A stretch of DNA of 64,000 nucleotides from Haemaphysalis longicornis (taxonomy: Eukaryota; Arthropoda; Arachnida; Ixodida; Ixodidae). Every line of letters starts with the position of its first letter. Position 1 is the stretch's first letter. The notes under the pieces are model-generated. The model searched no databases. It worked only from the letters and a program-made list of their open reading frames with translations, and had not been told where the DNA came from. Where the stretch lies: NCBI GenBank assembly GCA_013339765.2, contig CM023448.1, positions 114,956,008 to 115,020,007 of the forward strand, read 5' to 3'. Both the position numbers and the translations under genes were made by a program. This document shows, piece after piece, positions 1 to 11,225 of the stretch.

Positions 1-605
1 CACACAGCGCACTCTATACGAAAACGTAGGATAATGCGCTTAACGGGTGCGTGCGAAAAGCTGTGGTAACGGGCGCGCATTAAGCCGTAGAAAGAAGCAT
101 CGTTATTTTAAACGTAACTGGGCCATTCGCCCCTACTTGTCGTTTTGACGCAGCTATATTACCGGGATTCCTTTTCCTATTTGGCCATCTCACAAATACC
201 AGAAGGCAAAGAAGAAAAAAAAAACATCTTGGCCGATCCGCCTCATCACGTGCGTCGTAAAGTAGGCCGGTGTTACATATCTACGCGCCTGAAATGCCAT
301 ATTTCATTAAAATAAATCGATAGTCCTGTACCGTGCAATCAGCTTTGTGCGGCTGGTGCGCTGCGGTTTCCTGGGCTGAGAAATTCAGACGCAATAGGAC
401 CGGACCAAATGGCGCTTGAGTATTAACTGGACCAATGCGATGCGTGCGGGAAAGTGCGCCGTATATATACGCCTAAACGAACGGACCCAGTCTGACCGAG
501 CTGTGTGAAACGAGTGACCACCTATTGCAAGTGATTCGGCGCCAGGTGGAGTTAGCAATCGAAGCTGTAGCTTCACCGTAAGTTTTATTACCAGATTTTT
601 GGATT
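1..605. other. Anonymous sequence, no gene seen
   Basis: I see no coding signature, RNA gene or recognisable repeat here. The only ORFs are short, overlap on both strands, and have no domain I recognise. A pyrimidine/purine-rich patch lies near 205-225. Confidence 0.5.
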
Positions 606-1029
606 GGAAAACATTTATTGAGCATAAAAGTGGGTGGCTTAATTCTTAGACCAGATAGCCGCGAGCTAGCGCAGCTGCTTGGGCGCGAGTGATGAGGCGT
701 TCTTGGTCCTCGCACCGTGAGCTGGCCAGCTCGCGCTCCCACTGCTCAGGGAATGGGGAAGGGAGGGGGTTTGGCACGTAGGGGCATTCCCAGACCAGGT
801 GGTAGGTAGTGTTTGGGACGGAGCAAGAAGGGCAGTTGTAGGGGTAAGTGGAGGGAGAGATGTAGTGGAGTATCGTGGTGTTGTAGAATGTGTTGGTCTG
901 CAGTCGACGCCAAATGCGAGCCGCCTGTGTGCTGAGGGATGGGTGAGGAGGAGGGTATTGAAGCCGCAGTTGGCGATAATGATATAAGATTTCAGTGTAT
1001 CGGGGAGGGACCGGGGGATAGAATTTCAT
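606..1029 (-). mobile_element. LINE 3' end: C-terminal zinc finger and tail of an RNase H-type non-LTR retrotransposon (family A)
   Basis: The minus-strand reading frame (stop at 646-648) encodes the C-terminus of a non-LTR retrotransposon polyprotein. It begins with a linker rich in Pro and Tyr, continues with RRLQTNTF-like residues, and then has a Cys-rich knuckle: CPSC followed by H and C in YHLVWECP. The end is EQWERELASSR...DQERLITRAQAAALA. This order (linker, CCHC knuckle, EQWE...RA tail) is usual downstream of the RNase H domain in I/R1-like LINEs; I cannot assign the clade. The 3' UTR is short and contains AATAAA (reverse complement at 614-619). The copy is 5'-truncated, as LINE insertions usually are, and is cut off upstream by a poly-T/G21 tract. 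Similar tails occur at 24.95, 40.46, 52.4 and 58.5 kb. Confidence 0.75.
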
Positions 1030-1050
1030 TTTTTTAATTTTTTTTTTCTT

Positions 1051-1071
1051 GGGGGGGGGGGGGGGGGGGGG
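1051..1071 (+). repeat. G21 homopolymer
   Basis: Twenty-one consecutive G residues follow a T-rich run. Together they form a strand-asymmetric tract that could fold as a G-quadruplex. Confidence 0.95.
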
Positions 1072-1479
1072 CTGCTGTTTTATGAGGCGAAGGCCGTTAA
1101 TGGATGTCCACGGTGTCGTGGCGGCAACTGAACAGCCACAGGAGCGCGTGTTTCCCGCAAACTAAAAGAATAGCGACCAAAATTACCCTGCCTGTAGTCA
1201 TCGATCGAGTAGGTCATACGTGTCAGCTGTTTACTGATATTTATTTGAAAATACGCTTCCGCGGAGAACCATGAACATCGCCACATTTAAAGCAAGAATT
1301 CTCGCGAGGCTCATTGGTTCAGCGACCGGCCTAGTTCATATAGGCTCGTGGGCGTTAGGTTAGCCAGGCAGGCGTCAACCTTGGAATGGCAGTGCAATTG
1401 CTTGGCGGCCATGGAGCATGCTGTTCCGAAAAACAGCCGCAGCTGCTCGAAAGAAATACTTCCATAAGTTGGCGAAATT
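1072..1479. other. Anonymous sequence
   Basis: No gene or element is recognised between the G tract and the SINE. Confidence 0.4.
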
Positions 1480-1750
1480 TAGTTAGTTCAGTTTAATTGA
1501 ATGATTGATTGATTTTAGGGTTTAACGCGCCGACGCAACGCAGGCGATGAGGCGCGCCGTAGTGGAGGGCTCCGGATTAATTTTGACCACCTGGGGATTT
1601 TTAACGTGCGCCGAAATCTCGTACACACGGGCGTTTTTGCTTTTCGCCTCCATCAGAAAAGCGGCCGCAGCGGCCGGGAATCGAACCCGCCACCTCGTGC
1701 TCAGCAGCACAACGCCTTAGCCACTGAGCCACCGCGGCGGGTAGTTAGTT
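1480..1750 (-). mobile_element. Ruka-type tRNA-derived SINE, full length
   Basis: The minus strand carries the complete element: tRNA-like head with A box and B box (seen on the plus strand as ggaatcgaaccc near 1677), conserved body, and a tail of AATC units seen on the plus strand as gattgattgatt near 1501. A 9-bp direct repeat, tagttagtt, at 1480-1488 and 1742-1750 is the likely target-site duplication. Ruka is known as a tRNA-derived SINE of ixodid ticks. Confidence 0.9.
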
Positions 1751-2110
1751 TCGTCGCTGTCTGAAAATGGTGTTTCCTTTTGTGAGGAACGCTGACGTCA
1801 TAGCTGGGCTCATATTGCGTATTTCTGCACGGACGCTGGAGGAAATAAACTGCTCCTGCCTATGGCATGCGAATGAACGTTGTTTGAGACAAGTGAAATC
1901 AACGATGGCTTATGACCAGTGTTACATTTTTCTGGAGACACAAATAAAGAAAAGTACAGCTCCTGTGCTTTGTCAAGGTAATACTTATCAGCCGACGCTC
2001 ATGCGATTGTTTATTCTTTTTTCTTACTGGTGTTTTTCGAGGGACAGACGGGCCACAGTTTATCTGCTCACTTTCCTCAAGCTCCTTTCAAATTTGGGGG
2101 CTTTACGCGC
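1751..2110. other. Anonymous sequence
   Basis: A 121-codon plus-strand ORF (1767-2132) opens here but runs into the next SINE and has no recognisable domain. I do not treat it as a gene. Confidence 0.4.
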
Positions 2111-2325
2111 AGAAGCTACACGTGGGCTGTGAGGTGCGCCGTAGTGGATGGTTCCGGATTGATCTTGACCACCTGGGGATCTGAAAAGTGCGCCGAAGTA
2201 TCGACACACGAGCGTTTTCGCTTTTCGCCTGCATTTCAAAAGCATCCACCGCGGCCGCGAAATCGAACCCGTGCCTTTGAGCTCAGCTGCACATCGCCTT
2301 AGCCACTGAGCCACCGCAGCTGGCG
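2111..2325 (-). mobile_element. Diverged Ruka-related SINE
   Basis: The minus strand keeps the tRNA-like head (complement of tcgaacccgtgcc and of ccttagccactgagccacc) and the order of body blocks, including 'accacctggggatct' and 'gcgccgtagtgga'. It differs from the young copies at many sites and lacks the AATC tail. It begins with agaagctacacgtgggctgtgagg, a block shared with other old copies (20.6, 32.8, 51.4 kb), so it is probably a separate older subfamily. Confidence 0.8.
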
Positions 2326-2425
2326 CTTCTGTCAGACTAGGTTAATGGCTGTCAGAGTGAGTAAAGCGCGAATAAAGTAGACTTCAGATGAAACGACATA
2401 AGATAGTTGCGCAGAATATCCGTCC

Positions 2426-2427
<2 letters not shown>

Positions 2428-2496
<69 letters not shown>
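2428..2496 (+). repeat. (GA)n microsatellite, about 34 units
   Basis: This is an uninterrupted GA dinucleotide run. It is the reverse-complement type of the (TC)n tract at 45.55 kb. Confidence 0.95.
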
Positions 2497-2500
<4 letters not shown>

Positions 2501-2712
2501 CTCTTTATTAGAGAAAGTCGAGATGTTTGCCGGAATTTCGACACCGACATGCTACTCGGCGGGGGAAGGGGAAAGGGGGAAAGAAAAGGCCCGATAGATA
2601 CAGGGCAGAAGAAAGAGGACAAAAGAGAATAAATAAAATAGAAAAAAAAATAACAAAAAGATGACGTTCAGTTCGTGTCGGTACTGTGATTGAAAAGTCT
2701 TTTTTTTTAACT

Positions 2713-3343
2713 CTAAATCACTGCAATAACGCCAATCCTGTCCAGATAGGTGAACAACGCCGCCAGTACTTTGCGTCGAGCTTGTGGGGATGACCATAGA
2801 CCAAGGAGTGCTTTCCAGGTAACTGGTCCTGGGATGAGGCGCTCTAGTTCCTGCTCAAGGCTGCACCTTGCCTCAGTGGCTAAGGCGTTGCGCTGCTGAG
2901 CACGAGGTCGCGGGTTCGATTCCCGGCCGCGGCGGCCGCTTTTCTGATGGAGGCGAAAAGCAAAAACGCCCGTGTGTCCGAGATTTCGGCGCACGTTAAG
3001 GATCCCCAGGTGGTCAAAATTAATCCGGAGCCCTCCACTACGGCGGGCCTCATCGCCTGCGTTGCGTCGGCGCGTTAAACCCTACAATCAATCAATCAAG
3101 GCTGCACCTTGCGTTGATATATGCGAAGCATTCCAACAGCAGATGCTCCACGGTTTCCAACGATGCGCAGTTGTCGCAGTAAGGGTTTTTCGTGACACCA
3201 AGCCGAAAAAGGTATGCCTTCGTAAGTGCTGCGTTGAGACGAAGTCGGTGGTAGGTCATTTACGCATTTCGTGCCTCGTAACAGTGACATCAGCACTATT
3301 GGCAAAGAAAGTGCTCGTCGTGGCCGTCTTCGCATCATTTTAG
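2713..3343 (-). mobile_element. LINE C-terminal zinc-knuckle fragment, interrupted by a SINE
   Basis: Reading the minus strand and skipping the inserted SINE gives a frame with YHRLRLN..LTKAYLFRLG, then a knuckle CDNC-x8-H-x4-C (PYCDNC...ETVEHLLLEC), then about 60 further residues (LEQELERL...TWKALLGLW...ALFTYLDRIG). This is the usual post-RNase H C-terminal region of non-LTR retrotransposons. The copy is 5'-truncated (an in-frame stop lies upstream) and its frame is split by the Ruka at 2872-3096. The family differs from the one at 606-1029. Confidence 0.7.
2855..3112 (+). mobile_element. Ruka-type SINE nested in a LINE, with 17-bp target-site duplication
   Basis: The direct repeat tcaaggctgcaccttgc is present at 2855-2871 and 3096-3112. 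Between the repeats lies a Ruka that lacks its first roughly 12 bases (it begins at ctcagtggctaag) but keeps the B box, the body and the AATCAATCA tail. The repeat restores the reading frame of the interrupted LINE, so the insertion site is exactly defined. Confidence 0.95.
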
Positions 3344-5651
3344 AAGGGTCACGTGCGACGAACGATTGGCATTTTCCACGTTAACTGCTTCGCGCTGAAC
3401 GGAAAGTGCCAGCCGCCGTCATGGCCTAGCCATTTTTGTGGCGTTGAACACCCCATGGTTGTTCGGTAACTACTGAACCCAAAATTTCGTTCGCCCGTGC
3501 AGCTCTGAGTTCACTACCGAACGAGTAATGAGCTTGCGGAGAACGCCGGTCCTTTAGTTTGACACTTCTTATATACCGTGCCTAATTTAAGGCTGCCCCG
3601 CACAGCTGTGAGAGCGTGCTTACCGCCAACGTCCATGAGTCAGAGTCATCTGGTACGTGGCACTCGGTTGGGCGTGACACTATGCGCATCGTAACCTTTA
3701 TTAGTCGTACACGCATCACTGGTCGCGCTCGTCGTATTGCGTTCTATGCAGTGGCCTTACGCCCAAGTAAATGTAAATTAATCAGCTGTTAAGGGTCGTT
3801 ACTTTCGCCCTACTGACTTATTTCACGGAGTTACTTGATGCAGAGCTCCGCAAGTGCGTACGTCTGACTGTAGCGCAGAACATAGGCACAAACCATTCGC
3901 ACAAAAGCATGCTTCTAGTGCTTACAGGTTTTTGTTACCCTTGAGATGAAAAAAAAAAAGAAAGAAAGAAACCACGCGAACAGACGAAATCTCCTGTCCA
4001 GTCGGCTGCATTGCGCGTGTCTGATACAGAGGGGCTAGAAGGTGGCAGCAACACCACTCCCTGATTTCTCCGGAAAGCGTGTTGGGGTAGCGTTCAAGAA
4101 CGTATCAGGGAGGGGGGGGATTGAAATACTTGGCATACGTGACGTTTTGATCACGATCGCAGTTTGTTCGTCAAGCAATTCAGTCTGGCGCCTGGTCGAC
4201 GCTTTGCGGGAAACGCGGCATCCTGACAGCTGCGGCGCGAGATCAGTGCTCGCTTAACGGGAACAAGCAACCGGGGATGGGCGCATGCACAGTCACCGCG
4301 TCACCACTTCGCGGCGTGCGGACGGCGTCATGCAGCGTTTGCCAATGGGAACTCCGAAACTGAAATTGCCGCCACAGAAAAGCTTCTGGTAAACTTCGCG
4401 ACGTACTCCTGACTACACTCGGGTACAAGTTAAGAACGGCGATAGCTCATGTAGTGTATCACTCCGCTGAAGCAACGGGCCCGGATGTCAATGCGCGCCC
4501 GCGCTTTGCGCTGAATGCATCACATCGTCTGCTTTTCTTACGCAGTTTGTTTGTCGTCTCTGCAGTAGTTTATAAGCAGATTAGGTCTGAAAAATCACGG
4601 AAAAGGCTCGTGTCGCGTTCAAAATACTCGCAGTAAGGTTCTCCTTGGGTCGTGTTGAGGAACAGCCGGCTGCGATGATGAGGCGCAGCAGCAGCTTCCG
4701 CTGTCGTTTTTCAGTTCTGCCCGAGCACCTAGTGATGCGGTTTGAATTGTTCGAAACAACGAAAGTGTGTTGTAAAATAAATCCGCGGCGGGATTTCGAT
4801 GCTCTTCGTAAGCACCATCCTACGCGCAGTCGTAGATGTGTTCGCGTAAAGTTGAAGCAATGGTGAGAGGCGAATGTGGTTTTCTGCAAGGGATGTGGGA
4901 GTACGTGCGCGTGCAATTACGTCTCGCGCGCGCACGTCTGAGCCGTGGAGGAATTCCAGTAGTTGGGCAACGAGCAGGCTAAACACGGGCCACGCCGTGT
5001 GCCGGCCTTGGCTGAAAGGGCAGGGTAGTGGTGGGGCCCCATTAGGCGACGACGTTCGAGCAGCCTGTTTGCGTCGGACGCCCGTACATCGCTCACTCGG
5101 AGAGCTGCTTGTCGGTGTACATATACACGACTACAGGCGTGCAGCGCCTCATTACACTTGGTTGAATTTCGGCAACGCCCCAGTCTGCACCGGTTTATTG
5201 TTCACTTCAGGCTACCCTCACTTGATACCTGAATTTTTTTTAAGTGAGCATGGTTGAGCGTACGGTTCAACCTCTTAGCGCTGGTTGAGTTACTGTGCAA
5301 CAAAAAGAGAAGCTCAAAAGGGGACAACAGAAAATGTGTTAAATGGGTGAAAGCGATGCTTTTGATTTGGCTTTGGTTTTATTTGGATGTCTAATATTGG
5401 CGAATGCTAGAATGGAGGGCCCCATTCCTTTGCGCCCCGCAAGCTGCGGGTCCCGTGTTCTGTAGAGCTTGCTATTATAGCCTGTCCATACCGTGCCCTA
5501 CAACGCAAACATGCGCGAACGAAACATGTAGTGACAAATTTTAGGATCACGACCACGAGCGCTTTGGGGCCCTCGAAGAAATACGCGTGTCGCGCAGCAA
5601 AAACAAAACACGCATTATGGGGACAGCATCTCTGCAGAACTTCTTTTTTAT
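3344..5651. other. Anonymous intergenic sequence
   Basis: I see no credible gene, RNA or named repeat. ORFs up to 127 codons occur on both strands (for example 4874-5257) and overlap each other, which suggests chance. Short A-rich runs lie near 3948-3970. Confidence 0.4.
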
Positions 5652-5672
5652 GGGGGGGGGGGGGGGGGGGGG
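5652..5672 (+). repeat. G21 homopolymer
   Basis: Twenty-one G residues preceded by a T-rich stretch, the same arrangement as at 1051-1071. Confidence 0.95.
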
Positions 5673-6864
5673 TAAAGCGTTGTAGTAGTGCCCACTTCTG
5701 AGACTCGGTATTTGTTTTGCATTTCCGAAGTTCCGTGCGCTAACTGATAATTGTTTGGGCAGAACGAAGGGGTATACGGAATCTGTTCGTTTACACGCTC
5801 TTTACCGTAACACGCGGCCCCTACTTTACCCGCAGCACCATGGTTTCCCTGTCGTATAATACTTAGTAAACGACGTATGCCTTGTTTGTGTTTGCGGTCG
5901 AGCTACCGCACAGCAGCGCGCGGATCACCAATGAGTCAGTCAGGGTCAGTTTATTTAACAGCGCGCAGATGTTAGGAGTGCCAACAAAAAGCCTGGGGAC
6001 AAGGCTTGACTGCGGTCTACGCCCCTCGTCTATCTATCTTGCAACGCGAGCTTTATTTACTCGCATTATCAAACGGCAGGTGCTGTTCCACAGACAGTCA
6101 GTTTTGCCAGGCCGTGTCAAGCGCATCTGGATTCGTGCAATGCTTCTCAGGCGAAACAAGTTATCAGCTCTAAATTATCAGCTCGTGTCAACAGGACGCG
6201 TGCGATGGCACACAGTGTCCTGCCGTGAGGATTACGACTTATGGTTTATTATTGGCCTCCTGTCGGTATGGGGCTCTCTCAAGCACCATCAATTGCCGAA
6301 CGTATTCGGTTTCATGTTGATGCAAATTTTCCCGTAGGTTTGCAATTTAGTTGCAGTCTTTATGAAGCAATCTCCTGTTGTCCTGTCCTGTCATCCCGTT
6401 TTTCCTTGCAGCAATGGCACCAACGCACATCTGAGCTCATACTTTCATCTACCGCTGGGATTTCATTTGATACAGAGAACGTTGTTATAAAGTTGGTCAT
6501 CGTTCTCATTTCGGGTTGTAGGAATGCTATCGCATTCTGCCCATTCAAATTTTCCTTGTTTTCTGTTCTTCCCCAAGCTGCGTTTGCATCCTCTTTTTGT
6601 TGTATATTGATGTGCCTATAGCCTCTCATTTTTATGTAACCTGATTGGAAATCACTCGGCAAGGCACTACTCCTTCCATTAGTAAATGGCTTCTGTGTGT
6701 TACTATTCCTCCGCTCTGGACTTATCCAACAACTTCCCTAGTTTCGTCGTCCGTTTGTCGCTGCTTTTTGCATTTGCTTTTTAACTGTTCTCTGCCTCAC
6801 TCTTTTATGCCTGGTGCAATATATGTCGCGTGGCCATTTCACACTGTAGCGGAGCACGCTTCTT
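5673..6864. other. Anonymous sequence
   Basis: Overlapping ORFs of 151 codons (5882-6337) and 126 codons (6241-6621) have no recognisable domain, and an ORF of similar length lies opposite on the minus strand. I see nothing that supports a gene. Confidence 0.4.
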
Positions 6865-7131
6865 TTTCCTGCATACACCCGCCGCGGTGGCTCAGTGGCT
6901 GAGGCGTTGCGCTGCTGAGCACGAGGTCGCGGGTTCGATTCCCGGTCGCGGCGGCCGCTTTTCTGATGCAGGCGAAAAGCAAAAAAGCCCGTGTGTGCGA
7001 GATTTCGGCGCACGTTAAAGATCCCCAGGTGGTCAAAATTAATCCGGAGCCCTCCACTACGGCGCGCCTCATCGCCTGCGTTGCGTCGGCGCGTTAAAAC
7101 CTACAATCAATCAATCAATTTCCTGCATACA
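6865..7131 (+). mobile_element. Ruka-type SINE, complete, 13-bp target-site duplication
   Basis: The direct repeat tttcctgcataca flanks the element at 6865-6877 and 7119-7131. The A box tggctcagtgg is at 6888-6898 and the B box ggttcgattcc at 6932-6942. The tail is (AATC)n. This is the best-preserved copy in the window and serves as a reference for the others. It has an internal Pol III promoter and no coding capacity; ORFs crossing it are artefacts. Confidence 0.97.
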
Positions 7132-8385
7132 GGGACCACCGTAGTTACCCTGTTGCCCTCATGCGTGTTTAATGACCTACGCGTCAGGTATGGTAAACAG
7201 CTTCCTTGTCTTGAAAAAGCTACGTGTCACCTGCCACTCGGGCACACTTCCTCCAAATGCACGGGCTCACTTGTGGCTCCATCTGCCTTTGAGTGCTGTT
7301 TAGTTCAGAAATTCGATTCACCAGTATTTAACGTCATACGGCCCCACGGAATAAACTTGTTAGAGTGCCAATCGATCTTATTGGTTGGACAAAACCGCAT
7401 TGATAATCTCGATACTGTTTGAACGCATCGACCGGCGACGTCGTGTTTTGTTTCAGTGTGAAAGCATTTCTACCCTACCACCCTGCAGTATATCGCGGGG
7501 GTAGGATGAAGTACTAGCAAGGCATCACGGGACGGATGAGTTTGTGCCGCCCTGACGTTGGGTCTAACGTTACACGTTCAAGTCTAACGTCGTCAATCGG
7601 TACCAGCAGCTTGGCACCCTTTGAGTTTGATGTTGCTTTGCTGGTCGTTAAACTTAACGTTGGCGCTGCTTAACGCTAATCGCTATCAAAGGTCTAACTA
7701 GGCATATTGGTCCAGGAATTGTTGCCATAATAACCGAGCGAAAAAGACACGAAGGGGGGAATGATGATGATGATGATGATGATGATGGCGGCGTCGAATC
7801 ATTCTCGCCACCAGGGGCACATACCCCCAGCTGCTTATAAAACGGCTAATAAACTCATTTCAGTTCATGGGGGAGTTAATCAATCAATCAAGCACCGGGA
7901 GGGTCGACCGCAATGAATCTGTGCTCCCGCCCCGAATCCCGCGGGTGCAGTCTGATGCCAAGCGATGTGTCACGCACGCACACACACGCACAGCGACTGG
8001 CACATACCCGCGGGGGTGCATTGGCCAACGTTTAGAGGCAGCAACTTGTACCGCTTTTGCACGAAATTCGGTGAATGGAGCATCCAAACCGACTGTAAAT
8101 TTTTGTTTAGTCTGCACTTGCATCTGCTTGGTTGGGAGTCTGCTGCGCACCAGAGTTCCCTGCTTTTTATGAACCACTGGTACGCCATCTACCGCTACAG
8201 GATTGGATGGGTATGCTACCACCAGAACCCGCCTTTTTATCTACTTCATCACCGCAGGGATGCAATAGGCGGATAAATTACTTCCATTTGTACCCTGAAG
8301 TGCGTGTTTCGGCTACGTGTTCCCGAAATGCGCAAGAACGTTTCCTTGCATATAAATAACAATGACATGCGGCTGAGTTCCCACC
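7132..8385. other. Anonymous sequence with an (ATG)9 microsatellite
   Basis: An (ATG)9 run lies at 7761-7787. A similar trinucleotide run forms the 3' tail of the LINE copies at 10.3 and 45.7 kb, so it may mark a decayed retroelement end. Nothing else is recognised. Confidence 0.4.
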
Positions 8386-8700
8386 GCAGCCGTGGCCTAG
8401 TGGTTTGGGCACCCGCCTCGGCTGCGGCAGGTGGGTGGTTCGAAACCCACCGCCGGACACCCACCGGTAAAATTTGGGTACAAGTGTCCCTCGGCCCGGC
8501 GCCCGGCTTTCTCAGAGGTGTACGCTTGGGAGAAGCTCCGCAGAACGCCCTGCGCCCTTCGGGGCCTAGTTTCGAGCGGCACAGCCTGCACAGGCGGTGG
8601 AGACACGAGAAGCTTGGAGCGCTTGAGTGCTCAGAAGCACACCTGGGTTGTGGCGGTCAGCTCGCAAGCACTATGGAAACTCGGGCCGTAGGTGGGGGAG
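8386..8700 (+). mobile_element. Second tRNA-like SINE family (non-Ruka)
   Basis: A tRNA-like head has an A-box match tggcctagtgg at 8393-8403 and a B-box match ggttcgaaacc at 8437-8447. The 34-base gap between the boxes is normal for a tRNA-type Pol III promoter. The sequence after the head does not match Ruka, so this is a different family. The 3' boundary is uncertain; I see no clear target-site duplication, and a T5 run follows at about 8726. A true tRNA gene is less likely, because the acceptor stem does not pair convincingly by eye. Confidence 0.6.
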
Positions 8701-10337
8701 GCTGCGGCCTAGTTGGCGGAGCTTCTTTTTATTAAGGCACCCAGAGTCCCTTGTCAGACGGGAGTGAACTTCGGGGGTTCAGACAATGCTGATTACCTCT
8801 TTCACCCTTTATTTGGGGCCTGGAAGCACCGCGAAGACTAGTTATCGACAGCACAGAGCTAACTATACGAGATCTCCTCGTGGCAGTTGATGTTTTTTTT
8901 TTTCTTTTTAATTATCTGTTTCGTGTGTGCCTTTTCCAAATGCAGGTAAACTTGTCCACACGTCAGTTGGTGAAATCGGGTCCCGGCGGAGGCAGGGTAC
9001 ACGGTCGGCAGAATTGGCATAAAAACGCAAACGCGTGCGGCCAAAGGGTTCCAATAGAAATATTGCAATCGTCTTTTAAACGCTTTTGCCCTGCCCTTTC
9101 GCGTTCTTACGCCAGGTTACGTGAAATGCGGCTGGGTGCAGAGTAATTATGGGGTGTGGAAGGCTGTGTTTATGGTGGACATACCTAAACGAAACGCCGC
9201 CCCCGTTCCCTTGCACATGAAAAGTTGCCGTCAAAAGAGAAGCCAAGCTGTGTCGAAATCCTGTTTTCACCAAGTAAACATACTGGCAAAGTTCATTTCT
9301 TCTGAACACAGCGAAAAAGCTTGCCACATGGCAAACGACAGATCGCGAGTCAAACGACGCTGCGGGCATTAACCCGTAGAAGTTCACAATGGAAGCGAAC
9401 AATAAAAACATAGAACGCTACCGAGAATGCACTGGCGAAGAGCGACCGCAGCCGAGGATATATGCAAGAAAATAGCAAAGACGAAAAGCAACGCTTCTAT
9501 CAACAACAGAGCATCGAGAACTGAGGTCGACAACGCGTCTTCAACACCAAAGGTGAGGAGGTAAGGTTGGGTGAAGGCACTAACCTCGCGGGATGACTAA
9601 CCCCCGTAAGCCCAGAAATGCGACAGATGCGTGGGCGTCCGTTGTCTTAGTGCCATCCTTTGACAAGCCGCATGTGTTACAGTCACAGAGCCTCCTCCCG
9701 CTGCAAATAAGGTGCCTATCTACGAGAACAGTTCAGTCTGCACATTGCATCGCCGAAGCTCGTCACTTAGCTCTGGAGCGAGCAACCTGTACTTCCTGCG
9801 AATGGGCTCAGCACGCGCCTCCGCCCGGTGTTGCACTGGATCTTCGGCACCCCACGTCATTCTGAACGTAATCTGGCAACATCGCATCAGGGCTTCGTGG
9901 AGGACGTCACACACAAGCGAGCGGACTGCGCCAGCCTTCTTACACGCTTTTCAGGTGGAACGACTTAGCATGTTCCGTGTGGGGTGCACCGCACCTCGCG
10001 CTGTCAGCGTTTACCAGGAATAGCAACCGGGACAGGGGCTGTACTAATTTTCAGCTTCCCCAACAGTCGCCATGCACGCCGGCGCAGGAAAATGCCGTCA
10101 CAGGTTTATGGGGAACCTGCCCCTTGAACTGGCGGAGAAGCGGAACACCTCTGTAAATGATTGCCACTTATTTCCCCTAGCAGATTCCACTTCGAACGGC
10201 ATACAGGTAAGCTGGCGGTTAGGTTATTAAGACAATTTTGGGGGGTTTAAAGGAGCCCAAGAAAGACTGTCGTCTTTAAAAACAATTATGGTTGGTTATG
10301 CAATAGAAGCTTATAGTTTCATTTTCCGCTTGAACAC
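8701..10337. other. Anonymous sequence
   Basis: Only short overlapping ORFs are present (up to 111 codons). No domain, repeat or RNA gene is recognised. Confidence 0.4.
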
Positions 10338-11084
10338 GATGATGATGATTATGATTGCTATTGGTTTCCCCTTTGTAGCAAAGTGATGACATGTCATCTT
10401 ACCAAAAAGGACTAATATACCTGTTTTATACTCTTGGTTTAATACTAGCGCTGCTTAGGGCAGGAACAAAAAGCTTATTAGGCACAAAATACTTTTTTGT
10501 TCTGTTACAGGTGGTAACTGTCCTAGGCAATATTCCCCTCTCTGCTTTTCGTCCACCAGCATTCTAATCTTCTTCTCGTCCCCTCGACAGCCTTGAAGTT
10601 AACTTCCTCTGTGCTACCCTTAAATCCTAGGGCTTCCGGAAGCCGAATATTTCCCTCATGTAAATTTGGATGGATACCCTCGCATTCTAACACTATGTTC
10701 CGCATAGTTTCTGTTTCTTTTCCGCAGATCACGCATACCCCAATCATTTTGTGAATACTTCCCCACAAAGCTCTTAGTTCGCAAGCAACCTGCTCTAGCC
10801 TCAGAACGCAAAGCAGTGCCCTGGGAATTATCGTAGAAATTTTCCTTTCTGATATTCAATTTCTCAGCCCTGTACATCTCTAAAGACGTTTTAGCTTCCA
10901 TTTTTTCTCTCCATTTATTCGTTTCAATCTGCCTTGCCTCTTTTTTGGTTACCTTAGCTGTTTTGGATTCTCCACTGTTCTTTCCGTATTTCATCGTTAG
11001 CCTTCTAGTCTTCCTTAACCACTGCGTTCCACGCTTTTCAAGTATAGGTACCTTAAGCCTTAGCTGCCCACCTTCGTTCACCAA
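10338..11084 (-). mobile_element. LINE 3' end with Cys/His knuckle (family B), copy 1, frameshifted
   Basis: The minus-strand frame runs from KVPILEKRG...WLRKTRRLTMKYG through a Lys/Glu-rich region (KKEARQIETNKWREKMEAK), then RKENFYDNSQG...EARAG.LRTKSFVGKYSQN. In the other frame it continues with a CVIC...ETMRNIVLEC knuckle and ends ...LECWWTKSREGNIA. Comparison with the copy at 45.7 kb shows one extra base near 10743-10750 that shifts the frame. The 3' UTR ends in an ATC-type trinucleotide tail (gatgatgatgattatgat at 10338-10355 on the plus strand). This is a non-LTR retrotransposon C-terminus, 5'-truncated and inactive. The clade is not determined. Confidence 0.75.
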
Positions 11085-11177
11085 TTCCTACCCCCCCCCC
11101 TTTCTTTTTTCCGCGGGCGCAAAGTTTTTGCCCGTCAGCATCACTGGAATGACGAAAGATTGAACATCTCTCTGAGC

Positions 11178-11225
11178 CACGGCCGCTCGATGGAAACAAG
11201 GTCTTGTTTCCATCGAGTGGCCGTG
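11178..11225. repeat. Near-perfect inverted duplication: 23-bp arms, 2-bp spacer
   Basis: Arm 11178-11200 (cacggccgctcgatggaaac...) is the reverse complement of 11203-11225 with a single mismatch. The centre is only gt. It would extrude as a cruciform or transcribe into a tight hairpin. Confidence 0.95.

Noticed and set aside
2388..2622. ORFs of (RE)n or (SL)n repeats over the GA and TC microsatellites
   Set aside because: Translation of dinucleotide repeats.
6878..7118. ORFs translating the Ruka SINE (for example IPGRGGRF-, SGLILTTWGS-like peptides)
   Set aside because: They recur at every SINE copy on either strand and are non-coding translations of a Pol III element.
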